22,283 nt of DNA, taken from contig DIVR01000071.1 of assembly GCA_002428325.1 (NCBI GenBank), positions 1 to 22,283 on the forward strand. The letters run 5' to 3'. Below, piece by piece: positions 14,408-21,254 of the stretch (positions within the stretch are counted from its first letter, which is position 1; each line of letters opens with the position of its first letter). The stretch comes from a bacterium UBP4_UBA6127. GTDB taxonomy: Bacteria > UBP4 > UBA4092. The position numbers and the translations under genes are program-made. Below the pieces are notes generated by a model. It was given only the letters and a program-made list of their open reading frames with translations, was not told where the DNA came from and ran no database searches.

Positions 14408-16255
14408 ATGGCTTTAGTTTCTATTAATGGTATTTTCATGCAGGTCAATCAAGCCTTATGCAATATCATTGGATATTCCCAAGAAGAGCTTCTGTCTAAA
14501 TCTATTAAAGACATTATCCATCCGAATGATCAGAAGGCATACCAGCATGATAAGAATCAATTACTAAATAAAGAAATATCCTCTTATCAGAAAGAAATTC
14601 GCTTAGTGCATCAAAAAGAACATATCATCTGGGTTTTGTTAACAGTATCTGCTGTTTATAATAATCATGATAATTTTCATTATTTTATAACTCAATTTGA
14701 GGATATCACAGATAAAAAGCTGGCGCATGACCAATTGCAGGAGAGTGAAGATCGTTACAGGAGAGCCATCAGCCAAGCAGATGCTATTCCCTACTTAAAA
14801 GATCTAATATCCAACAAATTTATATTCATCGGTGAGGAAATTGCCAGTTTGACGGGGTATTCTCTTAAGGAATTAACTCCTGACTGCTGGCATACCATGA
14901 TTAAGGAAGTTATTTTACGCAGACAATTTGCCGGTTTATCCCTGGAAGAGGCAACACAACAAGTAAAAGAGGGTGGCCATACCAGTTGGAGTGCCGATTA
15001 TCGGATTGAAACAAAAAGCGGAGAAACTCGTTGGCTCAGTGATTCCTCCATCATGAAATTAAATTCCAAGGGAAAGGCAATTGAATCGCTGGGTATACTA
15101 TTAGATGTTACTGAACGTAAGCAAGATGAAGCAAAGATATTAAGGTTATATTTACTTCAGACTATCATACGAAAAATTAACGAAGCTTTGGTAAAAATCA
15201 ATATTGAACAAGAATTGCTGCAACGAGTATGTACTCTTCTCAATGAAATTGAATATAATAAATTCTCCTGGGTGGGATTGGCAGAGAAGAACGATGAATC
15301 ACTTACCTATATTGCACATGATGGGAAAATAACAGATGATGTTGTTACAGATAATTGTGATTTTATTGCTGGACCGGCTCACATTGCTCTGAGAACTCAG
15401 GAACCATTTATCTGTCATGATATATCTCATGACCCAGTCTTTTTACCTTGGAAAAATAATGCTCTATTGTATGGTTTTTCTTCATGCATTACTTTACCCT
15501 TGATTTATCAGAGTAAAGAAATCAACCAAATAATGGGAGTTCTATCTATTTATTCAGACAAAAGTAATATATATCAGGATGAAGATATAGGCTTTCTAAA
15601 GGAAGTAACGAGTGACATTGTAGTAGGACTCAGATCTATTAGAAATGAGAAGAAACTTGAACAAACTCTGCAGAATCTTCGTACTGCATTGAATGAATCA
15701 GTGGCTGCTATAGCTAAAATCAGTGAATTCAGGGATCCTTATACAGCAGGCCACGAAAAAAGAGTTGCATATATTGCAACATCAATAGCTCATAAATTAG
15801 ATCTGCCTGAGCGGCAAATAGAAGGCATCCATGTTATGGCCTATCTTCATGATATTGGAAAAATTGCTATTCCTGTTGAGTATCTGACTAAACCTACAAA
15901 ACTCTCTCCCACTGAATTTGAAATAATAAAGGGACATGCAAAAATTGGTTATGAAATATTATCCGGATTACAGTTCCCCTGGCCCGTCGCAGAAACTGTT
16001 CTTCAGCATCACGAAAGGATCAATGGTTCCGGTTATCCACAAGGGTTGAAAGGTGATCAAATTCTTCTTGAATCAAAAATCCTTGCAGTTGCTGATGTAG
16101 TTGAAGCCATGTCATCTCACAGACCCTACAGACCAGCTTTAGGGATAAAAATCGCTTGTGAAGAAATCAGTAAGAATAAGGGTATCCTGTACGAACCCGT
16201 CGTAGTGGATGCATGCTTAAAACTATATACTGATGGAGACCTTTCATTAACATAA
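14408..16255 (+). CDS. PAS-PAS-GAF-HD-GYP protein, predicted c-di-GMP phosphodiesterase (5'-truncated by frame break)
   Basis: The frame is open from 14324, but its first start codon is ATG 14408, which lies inside the first PAS domain and lacks a clear RBS. From that ATG: PAS 1 (to about 105), PAS 2 (about 110-238, ending LGILLDVTERKQ), GAF (about 265-410), and HD-GYP (about 425-605). The HD-GYP part keeps H449, H481-D482 (LHDIGKIAIP), K485, H510, H534-H535-E536, and GYP at 542-544, so metal and substrate sites look intact; the family hydrolyses c-di-GMP. The motif reads HHERINGSGYP, with N where D is common. It is most likely the output part of a REC-PAS-PAS-GAF-HD-GYP protein whose receiver is encoded at 13950. 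It ends the cluster; no terminator is evident in 16256-16326. Confidence 0.88.
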   Translation: MALVSINGIFMQVNQALCNIIGYSQEELLSKSIKDIIHPNDQKAYQHDKNQLLNKEISSYQKEIRLVHQKEHIIWVLLTVSAVYNNHDNFHYFITQFEDITDKKLAHDQLQESEDRYRRAISQADAIPYLKDLISNKFIFIGEEIASLTGYSLKELTPDCWHTMIKEVILRRQFAGLSLEEATQQVKEGGHTSWSADYRIETKSGETRWLSDSSIMKLNSKGKAIESLGILLDVTERKQDEAKILRLYLLQTIIRKINEALVKINIEQELLQRVCTLLNEIEYNKFSWVGLAEKNDESLTYIAHDGKITDDVVTDNCDFIAGPAHIALRTQEPFICHDISHDPVFLPWKNNALLYGFSSCITLPLIYQSKEINQIMGVLSIYSDKSNIYQDEDIGFLKEVTSDIVVGLRSIRNEKKLEQTLQNLRTALNESVAAIAKISEFRDPYTAGHEKRVAYIATSIAHKLDLPERQIEGIHVMAYLHDIGKIAIPVEYLTKPTKLSPTEFEIIKGHAKIGYEILSGLQFPWPVAETVLQHHERINGSGYPQGLKGDQILLESKILAVADVVEAMSSHRPYRPALGIKIACEEISKNKGILYEPVVVDACLKLYTDGDLSLT

Positions 16256-16326
16256 TGATACCTTATATCTCTTTGTGTTAAATCTGCTTAATTACTTTTT
16301 TTAATTTCCTTGTCTTTTACTTGATT

Positions 16327-17412
16327 TTATTTAAGTTTCAATAAAGCTTTTTTTGCTGAATCAGCTTCCAAACCCTTTACTTTCAAATCAACAGCTTTCT
16401 GGTAATATTCTTTTGCCCTTGAGTATTCTTTAGAATCCTTATATATTTCACCCAGATGGTAATATACAGAAGCCTTCATATCCAGAGGGAGCCCCTCTTT
16501 ATCCGCATTTTTCTCCAATTGCTGGAGAAGTTCCAGGGCCTTTTCTCTGTTTCCCAGTTTATACTCGGCCCAACTCATTGTATCCTGGAAAAAGGGCAGC
16601 ATATCAGGACTGCGTTCAATGGCCTTTTCAATCTCTGCTTTAGCCCTGGGAATATCCTTCCCTTCATATAAAAGGGCGTTGGCTAAATTATTATGATAAA
16701 ACCCAATTTCAGGTTTAAGCTTAACCAATTGGTCACAGGCTTTCACTGAATCAGCATATCGCCCCATTTGAAAATATAAGGCCGATAAAATCTCATAAGT
16801 TTTAACATTCTTTTTGAAATACTTCTCCGCCTTTTGGGCATACTTCAAGGATTTCCGGGGGTCTTTTTCCATCAACTGAAGAGATTTTGTAGTTAAAAAT
16901 CCATTATAGACTCCGGACATCATCTCCGAAGAAGGGTCCATTTTGACCCCTTTTTGCATATATCGGTCGGCAATGGAATCTTCTCCCAGTCTACCCGACA
17001 CATACCCATACATAAAATAAGCCCGGGGATTTTTAGGATTCACCCTGGCTTCATTTATAAAATAAGTCCGGGAAGCCATAATATTACCCTGCCAGTAGTA
17101 AGCCAACCCCAGATTATAATTAGCATTCTTGGTGCGGGGGTATTGAGAAATCCCGGTGCTGAGAATATCAACAGCATCCTGGTATTTTTTTGTTTCAATC
17201 AAGGCTATCCCATATTTAACAAATAGGGATTTATTATGAACGGCGCTCTCTGCTGCAAGAGTATTTTTAAAATAGGATAAAGACTCTTTATATTGTTTAT
17301 TATGAAATAATTCCAATGCTTTGGATTCATCATTGCCATACCCTGTTGAATAACAAATCCCTGAAACCAATATGAATATAAATATTCTCTGTATTTTTTT
17401 TATTCTGAACAT
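16327..17412 (-). CDS. Exported TPR-repeat protein
   Basis: 361 residues. The N-terminus (about 1-25: basic MFRIKKIQR then a hydrophobic run) is a signal peptide; SGIC does not form a proper lipobox, so the protein is probably periplasmic and not a lipoprotein. The rest is a series of TPR-like helical pairs: KALELFHNKQYKESLSYFKN, ANYNLGLAYYWQGNIMAS, AYFMYGYVSGRLGEDSIA, TYEILSALYFQMGRYADSVK, YHNNLANALLYEGKD and VYYHLGEIYKDSKEYSRAKE. Such repeats bind partner proteins; no enzyme domain is seen. AGAGGA precedes ATG 17412 on the minus strand. It lies just downstream of the terminator of the secreted-protein gene, so it depends on its own promoter or on read-through. It is convergent with the HD-GYP gene. 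Specific function unknown. Confidence 0.87.
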   Translation of the reverse strand: MFRIKKIQRIFIFILVSGICYSTGYGNDESKALELFHNKQYKESLSYFKNTLAAESAVHNKSLFVKYGIALIETKKYQDAVDILSTGISQYPRTKNANYNLGLAYYWQGNIMASRTYFINEARVNPKNPRAYFMYGYVSGRLGEDSIADRYMQKGVKMDPSSEMMSGVYNGFLTTKSLQLMEKDPRKSLKYAQKAEKYFKKNVKTYEILSALYFQMGRYADSVKACDQLVKLKPEIGFYHNNLANALLYEGKDIPRAKAEIEKAIERSPDMLPFFQDTMSWAEYKLGNREKALELLQQLEKNADKEGLPLDMKASVYYHLGEIYKDSKEYSRAKEYYQKAVDLKVKGLEADSAKKALLKLK

Positions 17413-17423
17413 CCGGGATTCCT

Positions 17424-17466
17424 CTAATAAAAGATGGGCAGCCTTCCATAAAAAAGGCTACCCACC
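17424..17466 (-). terminator. Intrinsic terminator of the beta-propeller-like secreted protein gene
   Basis: On the minus strand TGGGTAGCCTT (17464-17454) pairs with AAGGCTGCCCA (17445-17435), with one G-U pair, and is followed by TCTTTTATTA. It sits about 30 bases after the stop of the gene ending at 17496 and just before the TPR gene. Confidence 0.85.
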
Positions 17467-17495
17467 TATTATATTACTGTTTTAAATCATCTTAT

Positions 17496-18587
17496 TTATT
17501 CAACTTCAAAACCAGACAGTTCAACAGGAACGCTGGTATTACCGGTGAAATAAACAATACGATTATAGATTGTAACAGTGCTTCGGTTATCTGTCACAAA
17601 AGCATATTTGGTCCCGGCAATAGTGCCGATAACCATATCATTCGGACGGGAGATTTCACCATCAGTCCCATCACCTAAAACGGTGGAAGAACCAATCTGG
17701 TCTTCAGCTGAAACGGTCAGGTCAGAAGCTTTGAAGCATTGCATAAAGCCAGAAGCCAATCGGGTATTGGTCAGATAGAGAACCGGGTTGGCAGCATCAA
17801 CTGAAGAATCTAACAGGAGACCATTACCAGCAATAGACTGGTTAGTGGTCGGACCGGTAGAAGCAGTGGAGAAATAATTGGTCGGGTCAGCCGGAGTTCC
17901 GCCTGTCCACTTCATAATCATTCCACCCTGGTTAATATAGATATTCCCAGAAACTGAATCATACTCGATATCACGAGGATTAAATCCAGAAATCGGGCTG
18001 GTGCTGCAGGTCCCCAAACTTAAAGTACCTGTGGCATTAAGAACCATGAACGGCTGAGTGGTACCCACTAATCGGGCAACGATCACTTTGCCATCACCAA
18101 CAGCTTCAACGGCATTAATTCGGGTATTTCCACAAATGGCTTCAGAACCCAAAATTTCACCATCGCCGCCGCCCCAGGTCAAATCCAGAGTCGGGGTTGC
18201 GCCGGAAACATCATATTTACGAAGACGATCACCTACTGCAGTCCCTACTTCACATATGGTATAGAGTGCATTATTAGCCTGATCAAGACTCGCATAACCA
18301 AAATTACGGCCGTTGGGAACCGCAGTCAATTCATCAAAAGCTAAAAAGGTTCTGGATGTTGTTCCTAACGGATCAGAGACCTTATACATATTAAGCGTTG
18401 TAACCACACCTGTTCCATTATAGGTTCCATAATAAAGATTACCGGCTGCATCCATTTGTAAGGTTAAAGATGTCATGGTATTTCCAGCAGGTTCTGAGGA
18501 GAAGTACCCTGCATAATTCCATCCTGCAAAAGACATGCTGCAGGCTAATACAAAAACAAACGCAATTGCTGTTAATTTCCTCATCAT
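17496..18587 (-). CDS. Secreted protein, beta-propeller-like, with C-terminal VPVELSGFEVE
   Basis: From M at 18587 (MMRKLTAIAFVF) the protein has a signal peptide cleaved probably after SMSFA, then about 330 residues rich in G, T, S and N. Repeating strands resemble beta-propeller blades (GNLYYGTYNGTG, NNALYTICEVG, SGNIYINQGG, NPVLYLTNTR, TKYAFVTDNR). It ends exactly in NTSVPVELSGFEVE, a tail shared with two other exported proteins here. The start is uncertain: GGAGG (18597-18593) lies 5 and 8 bases before ATG 18587 and ATG 18584, while an in-frame ATG at 18644 with a stronger GGGAGGTGG would add 19 residues before MMRK, and the frame opens at GTG 18653. Promoter and FUR-like box lie upstream. 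Likely surface or extracellular; ligand unknown. Confidence 0.87.
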   Translation of the reverse strand: MMRKLTAIAFVFVLACSMSFAGWNYAGYFSSEPAGNTMTSLTLQMDAAGNLYYGTYNGTGVVTTLNMYKVSDPLGTTSRTFLAFDELTAVPNGRNFGYASLDQANNALYTICEVGTAVGDRLRKYDVSGATPTLDLTWGGGDGEILGSEAICGNTRINAVEAVGDGKVIVARLVGTTQPFMVLNATGTLSLGTCSTSPISGFNPRDIEYDSVSGNIYINQGGMIMKWTGGTPADPTNYFSTASTGPTTNQSIAGNGLLLDSSVDAANPVLYLTNTRLASGFMQCFKASDLTVSAEDQIGSSTVLGDGTDGEISRPNDMVIGTIAGTKYAFVTDNRSTVTIYNRIVYFTGNTSVPVELSGFEVE

Positions 18588-18649
18588 TTTTCCCTCCATT
18601 TTTATAATATATTTACAAGATTTACTTACATTAGAATTTCCCATCAATT

Positions 18650-18658
18650 CCACCTCCC
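18650..18658 (-). promoter_or_regulatory. Strong upstream ribosome binding site (alternative start)
   Basis: GGGAGGTGG on the minus strand lies five bases before an in-frame ATG (18644-18642; MGNSNVSKSCKY). It is better than the internal GGAGG before the signal-peptide start at 18587/18584. Either the exported protein has a 19-residue extension before its signal peptide, or there are two starts. Confidence 0.55.
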
Positions 18659-18665
18659 TTCCTAA

Positions 18666-18682
18666 TTAAGAATCATTCTTAA
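18666..18682. promoter_or_regulatory. FUR-superfamily-like operator, copy 1
   Basis: TTAAGAATCATTCTTAA is a perfect 8-1-8 inverted repeat, the geometry of Fur/PerR/Zur-type boxes. It lies between the promoter at 18726-18698 and the start region of the minus-strand secreted protein, so a bound repressor would block early transcription. In the direction of its gene it contains TAAGAATGATTCT, the same 13 nt as copy 2. Confidence 0.6.
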
Positions 18683-18697
18683 AAACAATTATCAGAG

Positions 18698-18726
18698 AAT
18701 TTATCATTGTTACATCCTGATGTCAA
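18698..18726 (-). promoter_or_regulatory. Sigma-70 promoter of the beta-propeller-like gene
   Basis: On the minus strand TTGACA (18726-18721) is followed by 17 nt and TAAATT (18703-18698). Transcription would start near 18691, about 47 bases before the first possible start codon. Confidence 0.65.
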
Positions 18727-18965
18727 TAAAATTAGTAAAAAGCAGAGAGAAAACTGAATATAAAAGGGGGATAACTAGAATAGACGCAAACGGATGGCAA
18801 AATTAGTCAACTTGATTACTTTTTAATATAAAAAGGTTAAAGTCTCTAGATTTATAGAGTAGGAGAAAGTTCACTCATTAATAATCGTTATTCAATAAGA
18901 CCTCTATGTTTAGATTCACTCAAACAACCTGATTGTACAGTAACGTAAAATTAACCTATTTTTAT

Positions 18966-18994
18966 TTGACATATAAGAATGATTCTATTAAATT
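18966..18994 (+). promoter_or_regulatory. Sigma-70 promoter of the lamin-tail protein gene
   Basis: TTGACA at 18966-18971, a 17-nt spacer and TAAATT at 18989-18994, the same hexamers and spacing as the divergent promoter. Transcription would start near 19001, just before the GGGAGGTG Shine-Dalgarno, giving a very short leader. Confidence 0.65.
18973..18989. promoter_or_regulatory. FUR-superfamily-like operator, copy 2
   Basis: ATAAGAATGATTCTATT is an imperfect 8-1-8 inverted repeat sharing the 13-nt core TAAGAATGATTCT with copy 1. It fills the spacer between the -35 and -10 boxes, a classical repressor position. Confidence 0.6.
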
Positions 18995-19018
18995 ATGTGT
19001 CAGAAGGGAGGTGATTTC

Positions 19019-19681
19019 ATGAAAAATATTTTTAGAATATTGTTGGTTGTAAGCGTATTTGCTTCATTTTCTTGTTTTGCCCAGGCGGGATTAGTCATCA
19101 ATGAAGCAGATTGTGACCAGGTGGGTACAGATTCTACTGAATTTGTGGAATTGTATAACACAGGCCCTTCAACTATTGATTTTTCGACCAATAACTACCA
19201 AGTGGTATTGTTTAATGGCTCGAATGACTCCAGCTATGCGGCATACAACCTAACATCTGGCTCAGTTACTGTGGGTGGGTATGTGATAATTGGAAACCAG
19301 CAGATTTTGGATGCGGTCAGTGCCTCTGTAGAAATTTTAATGCCGATCAATGGCCTTCAAAATGGTCAGGATGGAATTGGCTTATATTCCGGAACAAGTT
19401 TCACTGGAACCAATGAAGGAGTACACCTGAATACGGCTAACTTAATTGATGGATTAGTTTATGATACTGATGACGCAGATGATGCAGGGTTATTAGCCTA
19501 TTTGGTTACTGATGGGATTCAGTTAAATGAGAATGAAAATATAACCGGCATCACTGATTCTGTCCAGAGATATCCTGACGGATCTGGCAGTCTCAAATCC
19601 GGGGGTGCCTTTGTGGTAAGAACCGCAACTCCTGGAGCAAGCAATGTACCCGTGGAATTATCTAGTTTTAGTACTGAATAG
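19019..19681 (+). CDS. Secreted lamin-tail-domain protein with C-terminal VPVELSSFSTE
   Basis: 220 residues. A signal peptide (MKNIFRILLVVSVF to about FAQA) is followed directly by a lamin-tail (LTD) type beta-sandwich: GLVINEADCDQVGTDSTEFV, ELYNTG, YQVVLFNGSND, and VGGYVIIGN. Bacterial LTD domains occur in exported proteins, often next to nucleases or sorting tails; here no enzyme domain is present. The protein ends SNVPVELSSFSTE, matching two other exported proteins in the window. The frame opens at ATG 18995, but AAGGGAGGTG (19003-19012) lies between that and ATG 19019, so 19019 is the start. It has its own promoter and FUR-like operator and is divergent from the propeller-like gene. Its binding target is unknown. 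Confidence 0.88.
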   Translation: MKNIFRILLVVSVFASFSCFAQAGLVINEADCDQVGTDSTEFVELYNTGPSTIDFSTNNYQVVLFNGSNDSSYAAYNLTSGSVTVGGYVIIGNQQILDAVSASVEILMPINGLQNGQDGIGLYSGTSFTGTNEGVHLNTANLIDGLVYDTDDADDAGLLAYLVTDGIQLNENENITGITDSVQRYPDGSGSLKSGGAFVVRTATPGASNVPVELSSFSTE

Positions 19682-19709
19682 TATCTATTTATTCGATTAA
19701 TTATCTATG

Positions 19710-19740
19710 AAAGAGGGCATTTTCAAAATGCCCTCTTTTC
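19710..19740 (+). terminator. Intrinsic terminator of the lamin-tail protein gene
   Basis: AAAGAGGGCATTTT (19710-19723) and AAAATGCCCTCTTT (19725-19738) form a perfect inverted repeat ending in a T-run, about 30 bases after the stop. Confidence 0.9.
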
Positions 19741-19826
19741 ATTTACCTTTATAAAGAGAAAATAGTCAATCTTTTGAAGTTGCGATAAAATTTAATATAG
19801 GTTAACTTATTAAGCAGAGGATTAAG

Positions 19827-20918
19827 TTGGAACCCAAAGATAACATAGAAAAGAAGATACCAGAATTACGCAAAGACCCCATTGTAGGCCGATGGGTGAT
19901 TATTGCTACCGAAAGAGGTAAACGTCCCAGTGATTTTGGCCAGGAATCGAATGCCCGTGTCGGTGGATTTTGTCCCTTTTGTTATGGGAATGAAGATAAG
20001 ACCCCACCGGAAGTTCTTTCTTATCGGGATGCAGGTACCTACCCCAATTCTCCGGGATGGTGGACGAGGGTGGTACCTAATAAATTTCCTGCCCTGATGA
20101 TTGAGGGAGAACTTAACAAACAAGGGGAAGGTATTTATGACCGGATGAATGGGATTGGCGCCCACGAAGTCGTTATTGAGACCCCTGACCATAATGCCAA
20201 CCTAGCCAATCTGGATGAAAAACACCTTCAGGAAGTGATTTGGGCCTATCGGGACCGTTATATCGACTTAAAACGGGATCCTCGGTTTAAATATATTATT
20301 ATTTTCAAAAATCATGGCAGAGCCGCCGGAGCTTCTCTGGAACATACTCACAGCCAGATAATAGCCACTCCGATTATCCCGAAACGGGCTATTGAAGAGA
20401 TGGAGGGAGCTCGGCGATATTATGATTACCGGGACCGGTGTGTATTCTGTGACATCATCACCCAGGAACAGATGTTGAAACAACGGTTGGTCGATGAAAA
20501 CAAAGAATTTATTTCTTTTTGTCCTTTTGCCTCAAGATTTCCTTTTGAAACTTGGATTATGCCTAAAAAGCATGCTTCCTCCATTGAAAATCTGAAAAAA
20601 TCTGAAGTGGTAGATTTCTCAGGAATATTGAAAAACACTTTAATGAGAATTCAGAATACCCTGGAAGACCCCCCTTATAATTTTATTATCCATTGTTCGC
20701 CTTGTGACAGCCCAGAAATGCCTACTTATCACTGGCACATGGAAATCATGCCAAAGTTAACTAAAGTAGCAGGATTTGAATGGGGAACAGGGTTCTATAT
20801 CAATCCAACCCCGCCTGAAGATGCTGCCCGCTATTTACGGGATACTGAACTTGCCCCACCCGTAATCTCTGAACCGGAAATCTATATCCCGGAAAGATCC
20901 ACTTCAATGGCTGGATAG
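19827..20918 (+). CDS. galT: Galactose-1-phosphate uridylyltransferase (TTG start)
   Basis: Leloir-pathway enzyme exchanging UMP between UDP-glucose and galactose-1-phosphate; HIT-superfamily fold, 363 residues. The metal ligands align with the E. coli enzyme: C49 and C52 (CPFC), H113 (GAHEV) and H173, and the nucleophile equivalent is H175 in ASLEHTHSQ, with Q177 after it. A further CVFCD near 206 and YHWHMEIMPK near the C-terminus fit the bacterial/archaeal EHxHSQ branch (E. coli has HPHGQ). No ATG or GTG fits the N-terminus; TTG 19827 has AGAGG (19816-19820) six bases upstream and gives MEPKDNIEKKIPELRKDP. Related nucleotidyltransferases (e.g. ADP-glucose-specific) cannot be fully excluded. 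No other gal genes are nearby. Confidence 0.9.
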   Translation: MEPKDNIEKKIPELRKDPIVGRWVIIATERGKRPSDFGQESNARVGGFCPFCYGNEDKTPPEVLSYRDAGTYPNSPGWWTRVVPNKFPALMIEGELNKQGEGIYDRMNGIGAHEVVIETPDHNANLANLDEKHLQEVIWAYRDRYIDLKRDPRFKYIIIFKNHGRAAGASLEHTHSQIIATPIIPKRAIEEMEGARRYYDYRDRCVFCDIITQEQMLKQRLVDENKEFISFCPFASRFPFETWIMPKKHASSIENLKKSEVVDFSGILKNTLMRIQNTLEDPPYNFIIHCSPCDSPEMPTYHWHMEIMPKLTKVAGFEWGTGFYINPTPPEDAARYLRDTELAPPVISEPEIYIPERSTSMAG

Positions 20919-20927
20919 ACAGCCATT
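20906..20927 (+). other. 8-bp hairpin carrying the galT stop codon in its loop
   Basis: AATGGCTG (20906-20913) and CAGCCATT (20920-20927) pair perfectly around a six-base loop that contains the TAG stop. No T-run follows, so it is not a standard terminator; it might stabilise the 3' end of the message. Confidence 0.4.
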
Positions 20928-21254
20928 ACGATTAATACAAACTCTCTCCCCATACCTTCCTGTAACAGAGATCAATATTTCAACCCAACCATATAGTAAA
21001 TCCCATATATACATCAAGATTTTACTGGTTTATTAGATTGTTTGACGTTTAGAAAAACTTTTATCATTTAGATACTACTCTAAATCAAGCCGTATGCGAG
21101 TGTTTTATGATCCCGAAATCTCCCCAAGGTGCATTTGGGAATATTATGATATTCACTTATTATTAGTAATTCAAAGTTTTCTTGCATTCCTTTATACAAT
21201 TCTTTATACTTCTAAAATAATTTTACTACTAAATATAGGATTGAGGTGAATTGA
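20919..21254. other. Intergenic region galT to third secreted protein
   Basis: This 336-bp AT-rich stretch has no gene. It contains two small inverted repeats (TTTAGA/TCTAAA at 21067-21084 and GAATAT/ATATTC at 21139-21154) and a promoter candidate at 21182-21210. No intrinsic terminator with a T-run is seen after galT, and no copy of the FUR-like box was found. Confidence 0.5.
21182..21210 (+). promoter_or_regulatory. Candidate sigma-70 promoter of the third secreted protein
   Basis: TTGCAT at 21182-21187, a 17-nt spacer, and TATACT at 21205-21210. The -10 is good and the -35 only half matches. It would give a leader of about 38 bases ending in GAGGTG. Confidence 0.5.

Larger units (their letters stand above)
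18654..18994. other. Divergent regulatory region between two secreted-protein genes
   Basis: This 341-bp AT-rich stretch has no gene. It holds one promoter and one FUR-like inverted repeat near each end, each facing its own gene, described separately. The middle part (about 18730-18960) contains a short stem CTCTA/TAGAG near 18843-18859 and nothing else I can name. Confidence 0.7.

Noticed and set aside
16327..17412. TPR protein as a lipoprotein because of a cysteine near the signal peptide end
   Set aside because: The residues before the cysteine (S-G-I-C) do not fit the lipobox, which needs G, A or S right before C.
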